Positions 27,846-40,006 of a stretch of DNA of 64,000 nucleotides are shown one piece after another. The DNA comes from Beta vulgaris subsp. vulgaris (taxonomy: Eukaryota; Streptophyta; Magnoliopsida; Caryophyllales; Amaranthaceae). The position numbers and the translations under genes were made by a program. The stretch's first letter is position 1, and every line of letters starts with the position of its first letter. Location: the NCBI RefSeq assembly GCF_026745355.1, contig NC_079206.1:39911779-39975778 (forward strand), in the 5' to 3' direction. The notes beneath the pieces were generated by a model. The model had not been told where the DNA came from and searched no databases. It worked only from the letters and a program-made list of their open reading frames with translations.

Positions 27846-29692
27846 ATGGGAGAAACACCTAACCTCGAGGAAATGCAGAGGCAATATGAACAAATGAGAG
27901 CAGAAATGCTCGAAATGAAGCAAGCTAATGAGCGACTAGCTACCGACTTCACGACATCGCAGGAAAGAATCCAGAAATTGCAAAAGGAGTTAGCATCATC
28001 CAAAGCTTCGAAGGTCCGACGTCGCGCTAATTTAAAAGACATCCCCTATATGAGGGATTTCTCCGAGTCAGATGAAGAAGAGCCTGAAAATGACGAAAAG
28101 CCTGAGGGCGAAGATGCATTGAATAATGAAGAGAACGATCAAGGCGAAGGAGAAGCAAATCTTATGGCAAAGCGCATGGTCCAGATCGAAAAGCAGAATA
28201 GGCGCTAAACGAAGCTCATGGCCCAGCTCCCTGGGGCTGCGATGCCAAGCATCGTGGAGCATCCGGACGGTTATGCACAATCACCGTCCGTAGAGAGGAT
28301 CACGAGAGCTGTACTCCCCAAAAAGCTTAACGTGCCTACCCTCGCTACTAATTACGACGGTTCGACTGAACCAGGCGAGCATGTCGCCCAGTACAAGTAG
28401 CGGATGTGGCAAGCGTCAATTCCTTGGCATTTGGTAGAAGCTTGTATGTGCAAGTCTTTTGGAGCCACGCTCACCGGCCCCACTCTCAAATGGCTCGGAT
28501 CTCTCAAGCCAGGAAGCATCGATAATTTTTCCACCCTAGTCAACAAGTTCTATGAGAAGTTTGAAGGCAGCCGTAGCGTGGAAAAGCAGACGAGTGACCT
28601 ATATGGCGTCATCCAAGGACCTAAAGAATCTGTTCGCGATTATTATAATCGCTTTAATAAAGAAATGATTAGCATTAAAGATCTTGACACTAAGACTGCT
28701 ATTAGATGTTTCAGGAAAGGACTAATTCTACGATCAAAACTGTACAACCGTCTGACGAAGTACCTGTGCCAAACGTTTGAGGAAGTTAAGTCACGAGCAT
28801 TGGCCCAAATGAGACTGGAAGAAGACGACGCCATCCTCAACACCATATCAACGCGTCGTGCACCGGAAACCAGCGATCGAAAGGTTTTCGTCCCCAAAAA
28901 GAATAATTGGCGAAACCACCCATATGGCCGCTCAAATCAGGTAAACAATGTTACTGACGTTGTCGAAAATGCAGGTAATGACGCGAGGACGGAGTCGCCA
29001 ACCTTCCCAAATCTAGACTCCTATGGATTCTCCGTCGATGTCGGAGGCGTCGTAAATGCCTTGACCAAAATCGGAGCACCCGTCCGTTGGCCAAAGAAGA
29101 GTGACCGACCGGAGGCGCAAAAAGATCAGACAAGGTGGTGCCAGTTCCATCATGATCATGGCCATAAGACGGAGGAGTGCATTGCATTGCGACGTGAGGT
29201 CGCGTTCATGCTTAATAATGGGCATCTCAAAGATCTCTTAAGCGACAAAGGAAAAGCATCCTTCGAGAAGAATCCTGCGCAGTCCATCCCTCCCGCGTCA
29301 CCCACGCACGTAAAGGTAATTAATGTTATTTCTGGTGGATCTGATGTATGTGGACTAATGTACTCCGCAGCCAAAAGGCTAGCAAGAGAGGGCACCCCCT
29401 CGTCCGCCGTTTTTAAATCTTGCAGGTCAGCAGAAGAACGCAAGCTAGAAGCGATGGCAATAACCTTTGACGACGACGACGTCTGCGACGTAGAACATCA
29501 TGATGGACTAGTCATATCCTTGACAGTCAGTAATTGCTTGTTGAAGCGAGTGCTAGTCGATGGGGGAAGCTCAGCCAATATCATATTCAAAAGTGCCCTC
29601 GAAGGTATGGGATTGTGTGATAAAGATATTACTAAAAAATCTACTATTTTAGTTAGATTTAGTGGAGAAGCCCAACACACTGTCGGAGAGAC
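27846..29692 (+). pseudogene. Ty3 element C: gag and protease
   Basis: Starts MGETPNLEEMQRQYEQMRAE (coiled-coil-like). After stops at 28206 and 28398, the capsid-like part reads LKWLGSLKPGSIDNFSTLVN and VIQGPKESVRDYYNRFNKEM. The knuckle-like WCQFHHDHGHKTEECIALRR lies at about 29135-29195. The protease has VLVDGGSSANIIF, with DGG in place of the usual DTG. At about 29693 the frame passes straight into the end of the RT/RNase H region, so the reverse transcriptase is deleted. Confidence 0.9.
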
Positions 29693-30400
29693 GCTGCAGC
29701 TTTATCTTGCGGTGAGCAACGTGTCCGTCAGTGCCGTCCTGACACGAGAAGCAGAAAGTCAGCAACTCCCAATCTATTACGTCCGTAAGTCTTTGCTAGA
29801 CGCAGAGACCAGGTAGCTCATTGAAAAAACTCATTTTAGCCATAGTTGTAGCTGTTAAAAAACTTAGGCACTATTTTGAGACGCATACCATTATTGTTAT
29901 GACTAACTATCCTGTCAAGTCTGTCTTGCGGCACCCCGAATTAACAGGACGCATGAGTAAGTGGGCAATAGCACTCAGTGCGTACGACATCTGGTTCCAT
30001 CCGAGAATAGCTATTAAGTCGCAAGCTTTGGCAGATTTTGTGGCGGACTTCAGCCCAGAATTAGAAAAGCTTGCAAATGACGAAGTTGCAAAGATTAACC
30101 AAGTAAATGACGAGTCTTGGGTATTGTTTGTTGATGGATTTTCCAATTTTCGTGGCGCAGGTCTTGGTATCGTGCTAAAGTCGCCACAAGGGGGCAAGGT
30201 AGTACGAGCCATCTGTTGCGAATTTAGAGCGACAAACAACGAAGCCGAGTACGAAGCGCTCATAGCAGGAATGACGTTAGCAGAAGACATGGGAGCAAAA
30301 ACATTAAAAGTCTTCAGCGACTCATTGCTGATAGTTAGCCAAATCAAAGCGAATTCGCGGCAAAAGACTCTAAAATTGCCATGTACTTAGAAATAGCTCA
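29693..30400 (+). pseudogene. Ty3 element C: two RNase H regions
   Basis: The first RNase H is read as LYLAVSNVSVSAVLTREAES, PIYYVRKSLLDAE and VMTNYPVKSVLRHPEL, with a stop at 29814. A second, archaeal-like RNase H follows at about 30115-30350: WVLFVDGFSNFRGAGLG, NNEAEYEALIAGM and VFSDSLLIVSQI, keeping the D-E-D acids. Two RNase H domains in tandem are the hallmark of the Tat clade of Ty3 elements. A frameshift ends the reading near 30380. Confidence 0.88.
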
Positions 30401-31117
30401 GCGTAAGAGTAAAGTGTTTGACTCGTTTGACATTTTGCAGATAACAAGGGACTAGAATGCAGATGCGTTGGCCAATCTAGGATCCTCTTTAAGGGACATT
30501 TCGTTTACTTTCGTCCCTATAGTTCATCTGGCAAATCCCGCAGTCGCTAAGAATGTTGAAGACACCATCGCAGCAATGACCGAACAACTTCAAGACACCC
30601 AGAAGGTCGTTGGTAGCATCGGTAACCTTGTGGCTACGAGCGACCCTGACGTTGAGGAGGTAAGTGTTAGTTGTACAAAACCGCTTTATGATTATCTTGC
30701 TAACGACGTGCTTCCAGCAGACAAGGCAGAGGCGCGCAGGATTCGGTTCAAAGCGTCCCGGTATGTGCTCATCCAAGGAGTACTATTCAAGAAATCTGCT
30801 GCAGGGCCCTATCTGCGTTGTTTGGAAAAAGACCAGTGGGAACAAGTCTTAGAGGACATGCATGAAGGGACATGTGGAAATCACTCAAGAGGACGTAGCT
30901 TGTCCAATAGAGCGTTGCGCATGGGATACTATTGGCCCTCAATGAAGAAAGACGCGATAAGGTATGTGGCTAAGTGCGATAGCTGTCAACGACACGCAGG
31001 TATGACGCATAAACCTTGCGAAATTTTGCACCCTACTTTAACACCTTGGCCTTTCATGAAATGGGGAATGGACATAGTTGGCAAGTTACGTCCAGCCCCA
31101 GGCCAGAAGGTCTTTAT
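30401..31117 (+). pseudogene. Ty3 element C: integrase N-terminal part, truncated
   Basis: The linker is followed by the HHCC zinc-binding domain (MHEGTCGNHSRGRSLSNRAL, CDSCQRHAG), then the start of the core, MKWGMDIVGKLRPAPGQKVF. The frame switches to copia sequence at about 31117, so the rest of the integrase and the 3' LTR are gone. Confidence 0.88.
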
Positions 31118-33933
31118 AAGGCTTGTTCCCTTGACAAATTAATCATAAGATATTCTAAAAATAAACTTGAAGGTGAAAATCTTGTTTTCCTAGAAAGAAT
31201 CCAAGGAGATATTTGCGGGCTGATACACCCATCATGTGGACCATTCAGATACTTTATGGTGTTGATAGTCGCATCAACACGTTGGTCTCACGTTAGTCTC
31301 CTATCAACAAGGAATGTTGCTTTTGCAAAACTGCTAGCGAAAATTACGCGTTTAAGGGCTCAATTCCCAGACTATCCCATAAAGGAAATCTGACTTGATA
31401 ATGCCGGAGAATGCACATACCGTACTTTTAATGACTATTGTATGTCAAGTGGGATAGCCTAGCAGAAGCCTTCACAAAGCGCCAAGAATGATCTATCCCC
31501 ACTACAGTTAGTGGTTGGAAAGGAACCAAGCCTTGCTCACCTACGAATTTTTGGTGTGCAGTCTATGTTCCCATAGCACCACCACAACGTACGAAGATGG
31601 GCCCACAAAGAAGGTTGGGAATCTATGTTGGATTTGAATCATCGTCCATCATAAAATATCTAGAACCGTCAACTGGTGATCTTTTCACCGCTCGGTTCAC
31701 TGATTGTCACTTTGATGAGATAATTTTCCGAACCTTAGGGGGAGATAAAGCAAGCCTATATTGGAATGAAATATCATGGAATGCCAAATATTTATCATAT
31801 ACTGATCAAAGATCAAATATGTGTGAGCAGGAAGTTCAGAAAATTATACACTTGCAAAACATTGCCAATCAATTGCCAGATGCATTCACTGATTCAAAAG
31901 GAGTGATAAAATCACATATACCTGCTGTTACTGCTCCTGCACGGGTTGAAATCCCAAGAGAAAATACGGAAAATCCACTCGCAAATGAATTTATAACACG
32001 CAAAAGGCGTGGAAGACCACTCGGAGCCAAAGACTTGAAACCGAGGAAGTCTAGAAGAATAGAAACAAATAATGAGAAAACTAGTGATTCTCCTAAAGCT
32101 GAACAATTTTCAAATGACGAAAACGTCATCAACCACCAAAATGAACTCAAAGAATCACATGCTACATCTGAGGGGAGCATGAAAATGCTAGCGTCGACAA
32201 TCACGAAATTTCAATAAATTTTGTCCATTCTAGAAAGCAATGGAATAGGGTAAAAATCTCGATTCATGAAATATTTGCATATTCAATAGCCACAGAAATC
32301 ACCACTGATATTGAGGACACCGAACCAAGATTGGTGGATGAATGTCGACGAAGGAGTGCTTGGCCTAATTGGAAAGAGGCCATTCAGGTAGAATTGAAAT
32401 CTCTCAAAAAACGAGAAGTGTTTGGCCCTATAGCCCAGACCCCAAAGGGAGTAAAACCCGTTGGATAAAAATGGGTCTTCGTGCGAAAGCGAAACGAGAA
32501 AAATGAAATCGTACGATACAAGGCAAGGCTTGTAGCCTAAGGTTTCTCCTAGAGACCTAGGATTGACTACGAGGAAACATACTCTCCAGTGGTAGATGCC
32601 ACGACACTAATATTCCTTATAAGTCTATCTGCATGCAAAGGACTACAAATGCGCCTTATGGATGTCGTGACAGCATATCTCTACGGGTCATTTGACACTG
32701 ATATCCACATGAGAGTCCCAGAAGGACTTGAACTACCGGAATCCTTGATGTCAAAACCTCGGAAGCTACAACCCATAAAATTGAAAAAATCACTTTACGG
32801 TTGAAAACAATCTGGAAGGATGTGGTACAACCGTCTTAGTGAATACCTCAGGAATCGAGGCTACAAGAACGACCAAATTTGTCCATGTGTCTTCATCAAA
32901 CAAATCATGAACGGGTTTGTTATAATTGTAGTATATGTTGATGACTTAAATATCATCGGGACACCCGATGAAATTGAAGAAACCGCTAAATGCATGATGA
33001 AGGAATTTGAGATGAAAGATCTTGGAAAGACCAAATTTTGTCTTGGATTACAAATTGAACACCTAAAGGATGGAATCCTTGTTCACCAATCCAATAATGC
33101 CGAGAAAGTGCTAAAAGGTTCTATATGGACAAATCACATCCGTTGAGTTCACCTATGGTTGTTCGTCGCTTAAAAATTGATGAAGATCCTTTCCGCCCTA
33201 GGGAAGAAGGTGAGGATATACTCGGTCCCAAAGTACCATACCTAAGTGTCATTGGAGCCTTAATGTACTTAGTCATCAATACTAGACCAGACATTGCATT
33301 CTCGATAAATTTATTAGCTAGATACAGCTTGAACCTACAAACAGGCACTGGAGTGGAGTGAAACACTTACTCCGCTATATACGCGGGACAATGGATATGG
33401 GATTATTCTATCCACGAGACGGAAATCCTACCCTTGTAGGATATGCCGACGCAGGTTACTTGTCAGATCCAATCAAGGTAAAATCGCAAACAAGTTATAT
33501 TTTTAGCTATGGAAATACAACAATCTCTTGGAAGTCAACAAAACAGACTCTAACAGCTACTTCATCAAATCAAGCTAAATTAATCGCACTTTATGAAGCT
33601 GGTAGAGAATGTGTATGGTTGAGATATTTGACTCATCACATACTTAGGGAAAGTGGTATCCAAGAGACATAAGAAGGTCCAACTATAATCCATGAAGATA
33701 ATACCGCTTGCATTACACAAATTAAAGAAGGTTATATCAAAGGTGACAAAACAAAGCATATCGATCCTAAATTCTTTTCCACCCACGATTTGGAGAAGGA
33801 AGGAACAATTAATGTCACTCAAGTTCAATCATGCGACCATTTAGCCGACCTACTCACAAATGCATTACTAGCAAAGCAATTCCAAGAACTTGTACACCTA
33901 ACTGGTCTGCGTCGCCTACGAGATATACATTAA
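31118..33933 (+). pseudogene. Copia element E: integrase to RNase H
   Basis: Reads GAG-pre-integrase/integrase (CSLDKLIIRYSKNKL, ERIQGDICGLIHPSCGPFRY), a core with LDNAGECTYRTF, and a deletion near 31460. Then come SPLQLVVGKEP and KMGPQRRLGIYVGFESSSII. The RT has a frame with stops from 32220: RRRSAWPNWKEAIQVELKSL, MRLMDVVTAYLYGS, and the catalytic box VVYVDDLNIIG. RNase H reads VGYADAGYLSDP to HLADLLTNALLAKQFQELVH. Gag, protease and the 5' LTR are absent. The element is fused to element C at the left. Confidence 0.9.
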
Positions 33934-33949
33934 ATTGAGGGGGAGCACT

Positions 33950-34395
33950 ATATGCTCAGTACTCTTTTTCCTTCGTCCAAGTTTTTATCCCATAGGGTTT
34001 TTCTTGGCAAGGTTTTAACGAGGCAGAAAAGCATATAGACATATCAAAACCCAACTGTATTCTTTTTCTTTTATATTTGTTTTTATCCCATTAGGGTTTT
34101 TCAAATGTAAAGTTTTTAATGAGTCAGTTGTCTCCCTTGTAATTCTTAAGATCCGTTCAATGGGCAGTGTTGTAATATTCTATGTAAACAGTGAACGGAT
34201 AAAACAGCGTCGTATTTTTCCGTCCATGATTAGACACTTCACTGTAGTAATGCAGTGATATGATGTATCACCGGGTGAATTATTCACCCGACACTATATA
34301 TACCGCACTTCGCGGGAGAAAATTAAAAACACAACAATAAGAGCATACTATCCAATCTTGCTTAAAATCTCTCTATAATACAACACTCTGCTCAT
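33950..34395 (+). repeat. 3' LTR of copia element E (edges approximate)
   Basis: Follows the polypurine tract TTGAGGGGGAG. It contains CTCTTTTTCCTTCGTCC, TTTTTATCCCATAGGG and AAGGTTTTAACGAGGCAG, which are common copia LTR text, then a probable transcription region (ACTATATATACCGC near 34290). The right edge is set at an ACACTCTGCTCA near 34395 and is a guess. Confidence 0.65.
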
Positions 34396-35564
34396 TTCTC
34401 ATATTTTGGATCGAATAACTTATTTTTCCATTGATTTATTTCCACTTGATTTTTGAAGAACTCTTTTCTCCATTTCTCTTGATTGCGGGTCCAGAATAGG
34501 TAAAAAGAAGGTGAAAACTCAGGTTAGATGGGGGTGGTCGAGGAGAGATAAAGTGAGGGAGTGGAGTAGTGGAGGAGAGAAAGGGATTAGGTGGGTTTGG
34601 TACAGGAAGATAGGTAATTTGAATCAGACCAACGAAGAAGCTATCCAGATGAACGAACATCAGACTTTGAGCAGATTGTGGACGAAAAAATCAATTGCAT
34701 AATAATTATTCATGATTGGTGTAATTCCAAAAACGATGAATAAGATTTAATGGAAGAAAACGCACGAAATCACAGTAGCATCTGATACCATAAAATGATT
34801 TGAATATCAAAGCATCTGGAAAAGATGAAGTTAAACCTGAATGAAACAGATGAATTTTTCCTTCATCGCTCTATCTTTTGGAGCTCAGGTTCTAGAACTA
34901 AAATCATTAAGAGAGATAATTTTCATGTGTTTAGTGCAATCTATTCTCTAGAGAGAAGTAAACTAAAGTGAATAAAAGATGATGACTAAAACTAATCTAT
35001 TTATACAAGTAACAAAGAAAACACAAATGAAAAGACTTATTGACTAATGAGGTGGCAGCTGCTGTTGGAGGTGCACGAACCTGGAATAACAAACTCAATA
35101 TAGTTTGTAAGTATCTTCAAATGGGCTGGGTCTATGTACTTTTGCTGGGTTAATTGAAGTGGAGAAGCTTCTTGATGGGCTTGGGTAGTAGAATCTGGTA
35201 TATCACCAAATTTGGGTTGGAGGTGGTGGTATGTGGGAGTACTCGGGGGGAGGTTTGGTGGTGGAAGAACAAACAAGAAGAGTGAGAAAGAGGTAGGGTT
35301 AGTGGTTTTAAAAGATTAACAATGGAGGAAGGAATGAATATGATTGACAGGAAGAGTGAAAGAGGAAAGAGAGAAGAAAATTTTTAGAAAATAAAACTTG
35401 TTTATTACCTACTCAATAGGTTATAAGTCACATGGGTCCATAATAAAACACTACCTTATATAGTTAGGACCTATACATGATAATCATTAGTTGGTACTTT
35501 TATAAAATGTTCGATCTTAGTTAGGACCCTTGACGTTGATTTTTCCAAATGAAAAAGTATTACA
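34396..35564. other. Unassigned AT-rich segment with a PBS-like site
   Basis: No protein could be recognised. On the minus strand TATGGTATCAGATGCTAC (complement of about 34775-34795) resembles the methionine-tRNA primer site of copia elements. A minus-strand LTR might therefore lie at 34795-35550, but no matching LTR pair or gag was found. Confidence 0.3.
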
Positions 35565-36390
35565 ACAGTTTTTTCACCATACACCGGTGATAATTTTTTT
35601 TGCACCATATACCCTTTCGACTTTTGAAATTCACAATATACCCTTCACTTTTCAGAAAAAATGTTCACTTACCCTTAATGACTAACAGCGTTAAACTCCG
35701 TTAGTCATTAACCCCTAAACTCTCCTTTAATCCCTAATTAACTAACTTAAATCTAAGCCTAACACTAACCTGAACCTCTAATCTAATACTCTAAGCCTAA
35801 ACACCTCTCCCTAACTCACCACCAGCCCTCCCTAGTGCCACCACCTGATCCCACCATCACCTGACCCCTACCAGCACCCTCCCATGTAGTCCCGCCTGCC
35901 CCTCTCCTACAGTCCCTACGCACATCAGCACCCGCGTCGGAAAAATGCACACCCCCACGATGTCTCTCTGTCCTTTGTTTTTCGCCGGAATGCTTTTTAT
36001 CTCCTGTATTTTTCGTCGGATCTCTCTCTCTTATGTTTTTCGCCGGAAAAACGCACCCCCACGCTCTCTCTCTCCTCTGTTTTTCGATGGTCCTCTGTTT
36101 TTCGAAGGGGAGGGGGATGTTGGAGGAGGGATGCAAGCTGGGGGTGGTGGGGAGGGGGAGGCGCGGCAGGCTGGGGGTGGTGGGGAGGGGGAGGCGCAGT
36201 TGTAGGGAGGGTAGTTAATTAGGTTTAGGAGAGACTTGGGGTTAATGACTAACAAAAGTCTAACACCATTAGTCAAAAGGGTAGTTTACTATATTTTTTG
36301 AAAAGTGAAGGGTATATGGTGAATTTCAAAAGTTGAAAGGGTGTATGGTGCAAAAACAAATTTGTCAGGGGTATATGGTGAAAAAACCGT
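35565..36390. mobile_element. Long-TIR non-autonomous element, copy 2
   Basis: Same family as 6037-6966. The left end ACAGTTTTTTCACCATA, then GCACCATATACCCTTTC and TTAATGACTAAC, is mirrored at the right by GGGTGTATGGTGCAAAAAC and GTATATGGTGAAAAAACCGT. The interior differs from copy 1: it is CT-rich with CGCCGGAAAAACGCACC-like repeats (35975-36090) and a GGGGGTGGTGGGGAGGGGGA duplication (36140-36200). No target-site duplication is evident, and there is no transposase. Confidence 0.8.
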
Positions 36391-39300
36391 ACTTTAAAAG
36401 GAGTTTTTATTATTAAGAATCGAAGTATAATATTCAAGAAGTAGTGAAGTAAAAATCACAAAAGAACCAATCGTACTAGCTTTCATCAAACATTAATCAG
36501 TGAGTATAATCTAAATGCATAACGCAAGTTCTAGCACATAATATATCAGCTTATAATGTAAGCTTTATTACCAAAAAGAAAGGAAACAAATTATGTCTAT
36601 CTAACAATGACAATATCATCTCTTAATGCTTCTACTCAAGTGAGACTATAGGGGATGGGCCTTTTTTCTCTCGCAACCACCTCAATATCCTATAAATCTG
36701 GAATGAAGAGGTGTCACATACCTCCTCTAGGAAATGCCCTACCTTGTCATCCTTTATAAGATATTCTCCTAGTGCTCCCTATCTCCCTCTTCCATGGGTT
36801 ATTGCTCTTTCTCCTCAATGGGTTCTATGTCCTCCCTTTTTTGATAGCGGGTAATTGAGGTCCTAGGTTTAGAGGGACTAGAATATCAAAGTCATAGTTG
36901 TTGTATTCTTGATCACTTACGTCCTAAAGGATATAGTGCCCTATCTTTGGATCATGGTAGACATCTATAGTAGTCCATATTTCTGGTTCTTTAAGGCCTA
37001 ACTCAAACGAGATTGGAGGTAAACAGTGTTCCGGAGAAGGGTCTAGAGAAGCAACATGTGAAGGCTGGACTGACTAAGTAATAGAAGCATCGAAGGATGG
37101 TGCAGGGATACCCTCCGGCTGGAAGTGGGATTGAGGTTGGGGTTGTGGCTCAAGTACCATAGTCGAAGCTCTAATGACAAGTTGTAGCTCAATCAGTCTA
37201 ATGTGCCCTCCATTCAACATCCAATTGTGCCCAATGTAGTACTTGGTTTAGCTAGGGGGTCCACTCTATAAGTTTATATTAGCATACTTGTTTTCATGTC
37301 CAAGTAGGGGTGCTCCTCTAAGAGGTGAGTCAAGATGAAAGGTACAAGAAATGTATTTTATCTTAATTGTTATTGTTTTAAAGGTACAACTCAAAAGGGA
37401 TGTCGAGCCAACGACGAGAAACAAAGGCGCTACTTCGGGGGGGGGGGGGGCAACCCAAGGATTTAGTGCTTTGAATTGCTTTATATAATTGTTATTGTTT
37501 TAGTATATTATCTTGTTTTCCATTAAGCGTATTGTTTTGTTTTTGCTAGCTTAGTGTTTATTATCTACCGACCTATTGTTCACATGCGTGAAAATTAATT
37601 ATCCCCTCATAATTTGTGCTTGACATTACTGATAAAGTAACTGCTCAATTTCTTTCCCGATTTATGATTTATCGGTATAATCAATAGTATATTCCAGGAA
37701 ACATGCTTTTTAGAACGTGATTTACTTATGTACACTTAGTGTGATAGGCTGAATTCAGTTCTTTTATTGTTCAAGTTTCAAGTTTACTTGGGACCTCATC
37801 TCTTGCATTACTTATTTAAGTATGATTTAGCGATGACTTGGTAATTCTATTCAGTACTGAATTCTGCAGACACCCGACAAGTCTGAGTTACTACAGTGTT
37901 TAGGGCTGTAAAAAAAAAAGAAAAAAAGAAAAAACAAAAAAAATTATATGCTTGCTCGTTCTTTGTTCAGATTGAAGGCTCTTCTCATATCATTGTCTTA
38001 TTAAAAGTTTTATACAAGTGTACTAATCACTTCTCCATTTTGGTTCTACAAAGCATTGTCTCCCACTCCCGCTGCAGTTTTTCTGAAGCTATAAGGGACT
38101 AAAACACTAAATTCAATAATGACTACTATGGTAATGTTCAAGGCAGGATGAAGTAACTAATATCATAGCTGTTTACAGACGACGAAAGTAATGTAGCGAT
38201 GACAACTTAGAAATTGCATAAAACCAGCTAAGTGTCTTCTTTCCATTAATTTTATTTTAATTTTTGTTCCATTGAGGACAATGCAACACTTAAGAGTGGG
38301 GATCTTTGGAGTTATTTTGAGCTGGATGATGAAGTTGTGTTGGATTGATATTTGCTGGATTACAGGTGTTGTGATTGAAAACAAAAAATAAAAGTTATGG
38401 ATTGTTACATTTTAGGGGAGGTGCTGCCGAAAATTTGATTGAGCTTGATTATATATTTGCATCTACATAGTAGTTTTATTCACGTGCATTCATAAAAACA
38501 AAATAAACAAAATAAAATATGCTTTTGTTTGTACTAGTTTAGGATTTATTTGCATTATTTAGGATTTCACCTCTTAGTTTCCTAAGGAATTTCTATTAGT
38601 AAGTTTGATAAGAAACTCTAATCTAACTTGTTTTTGAACTTAAAATGTTTTCGAAATAAAAGATTTTGGTAATGTTTGTATCCATGGAAAAGAATGGTTG
38701 AACATGAGAGATTCATAATATAATTGGAAAAAAAACTATCTTGTTTCTCTTAAATAAGTTGGCTAGATAGATAGATCAAAACCTGTGAGTTTCCGAGCCT
38801 ATTAGACTGACACATCTGAATCAGTCTGTATTTTTTTTCTTGTGTGATAGTTCCTCAATGAAGTGTGGCTCTTAAGCTTGACTTGGTACTCTTTGAGACT
38901 TTTGTGACAAATGCTATGAAGAAATGATTTAGGTGTTCTTTTCATTTTTTTTTAGCCTCAGATATTTTATTTCATATACTATTTCCCTTTCTTTTGCCAC
39001 TTTGAGCCTTAAAAATCCGTGTTTATTTGCTAACCATACATTACAAACCTGCGACCTCCTACATATTATATCCAAGCCTTGCTAAGGGGAGTTATTAAGT
39101 TGAGTTTGTAGTATAATTTTTTGTTATGATAAAAAAATATTGTGAAAAGAAAAGGGAAGAAAAACAAAACAGGATTTGTGACATTGAAAAAAAAAAAATT
39201 ATTTGAGAAGAAAAACAGAAAAAAATAAGTGATTGAAGATTATAGATTGGTAGACATGCTATGAATATATTTTGAATTGTTGCCATTGCATTATTATTTA

Positions 39301-40006
39301 GGAAGGAGTAGTGAATGATATAATTATAAGAAGAAACAAATTGGAGTATGATGTTCAATATATAAATGGAGTTTGTTGTGACTAAAACATCTTAAGTCAT
39401 GTATTTTTGCTCCCTTTGTTTGGCTTCTTTTAACTCCACATTCCAATAATTTTTCCTACCCTTTAACCTTAGCCACGTTACAACCCTTTACAAGCCCTTT
39501 TGATCTTTATGCATCTTGTCGCTCTTAAAGTGGAAAATTGAGACGATAGTCAAGTTTAAAGAAAAAATACTTCATTTAGAGTCGACTTGGTTACATTTTT
39601 TTGAGTGAATATTATTTACCCCTAAACACATGAGAGTAGAGTGTTTAAATTATATCTGTGAGGGTCTATCTATTGAACTTGATGTATTCACAAGGGTGAA
39701 CTCATGCTAGCTATCTTTGAGTTGCAAAGAAAACCATTTGTTCATGACTTATTATGAGTTTTGATAGTATGACACTTTCAACGCCAAGAGTATAACATTA
39801 CTACTAACGTTTCCTCAATGTTTTTTTTTTTGTGACTAACTTAAAATGTTTTAGTTTCTTGTCTTATACTTGTCTGATTTAGTTATTTCCAACAAAGAAA
39901 TTTGAGGTGGTGAATTAGATCTTGCATTTAGTTGGTAAATTGCATTTAGTTTAATTTTAGTGGTATTTTTGATCGAGGACGACCAAAAGCTAAGTGTGGG
40001 GGAATT
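36391..40006 (+). mobile_element. Athila-like Ty3 element, degenerate 3' internal region
   Basis: This stretch leads into the polypurine tract AAGTGTGGGGGAAT at about 39992-40005, directly before the LTR. The text around it (GATCGAGGACGACCAAAAGC, then the tract) is characteristic of Athila-type elements, as is CCACGTTACAACCC near 39472. No gag, protease or polymerase could be read; the internal region is old or non-coding. A poly(G) run is at 37437-37450. Confidence 0.55.
36640..37240 (-). pseudogene. Degenerate minus-strand coding segment, unknown
   Basis: On the minus strand a single frame runs for about 150 codons with only two TAG stops: KYYIGHNWMLNGGHIRLIEL, then PQPQPQSHFQPEGIPAPSFD, EPEIWTTIDVYHDPKIGHYI and NNYDFDILVPLNLGPQLPAI. 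The proline/glutamine-rich middle and the aromatic flanks look like decayed coding sequence. I do not recognise the family; a retroelement env-like or gag-like fragment is possible. It opposes the strand of the flanking Athila-like LTR. Confidence 0.4.
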
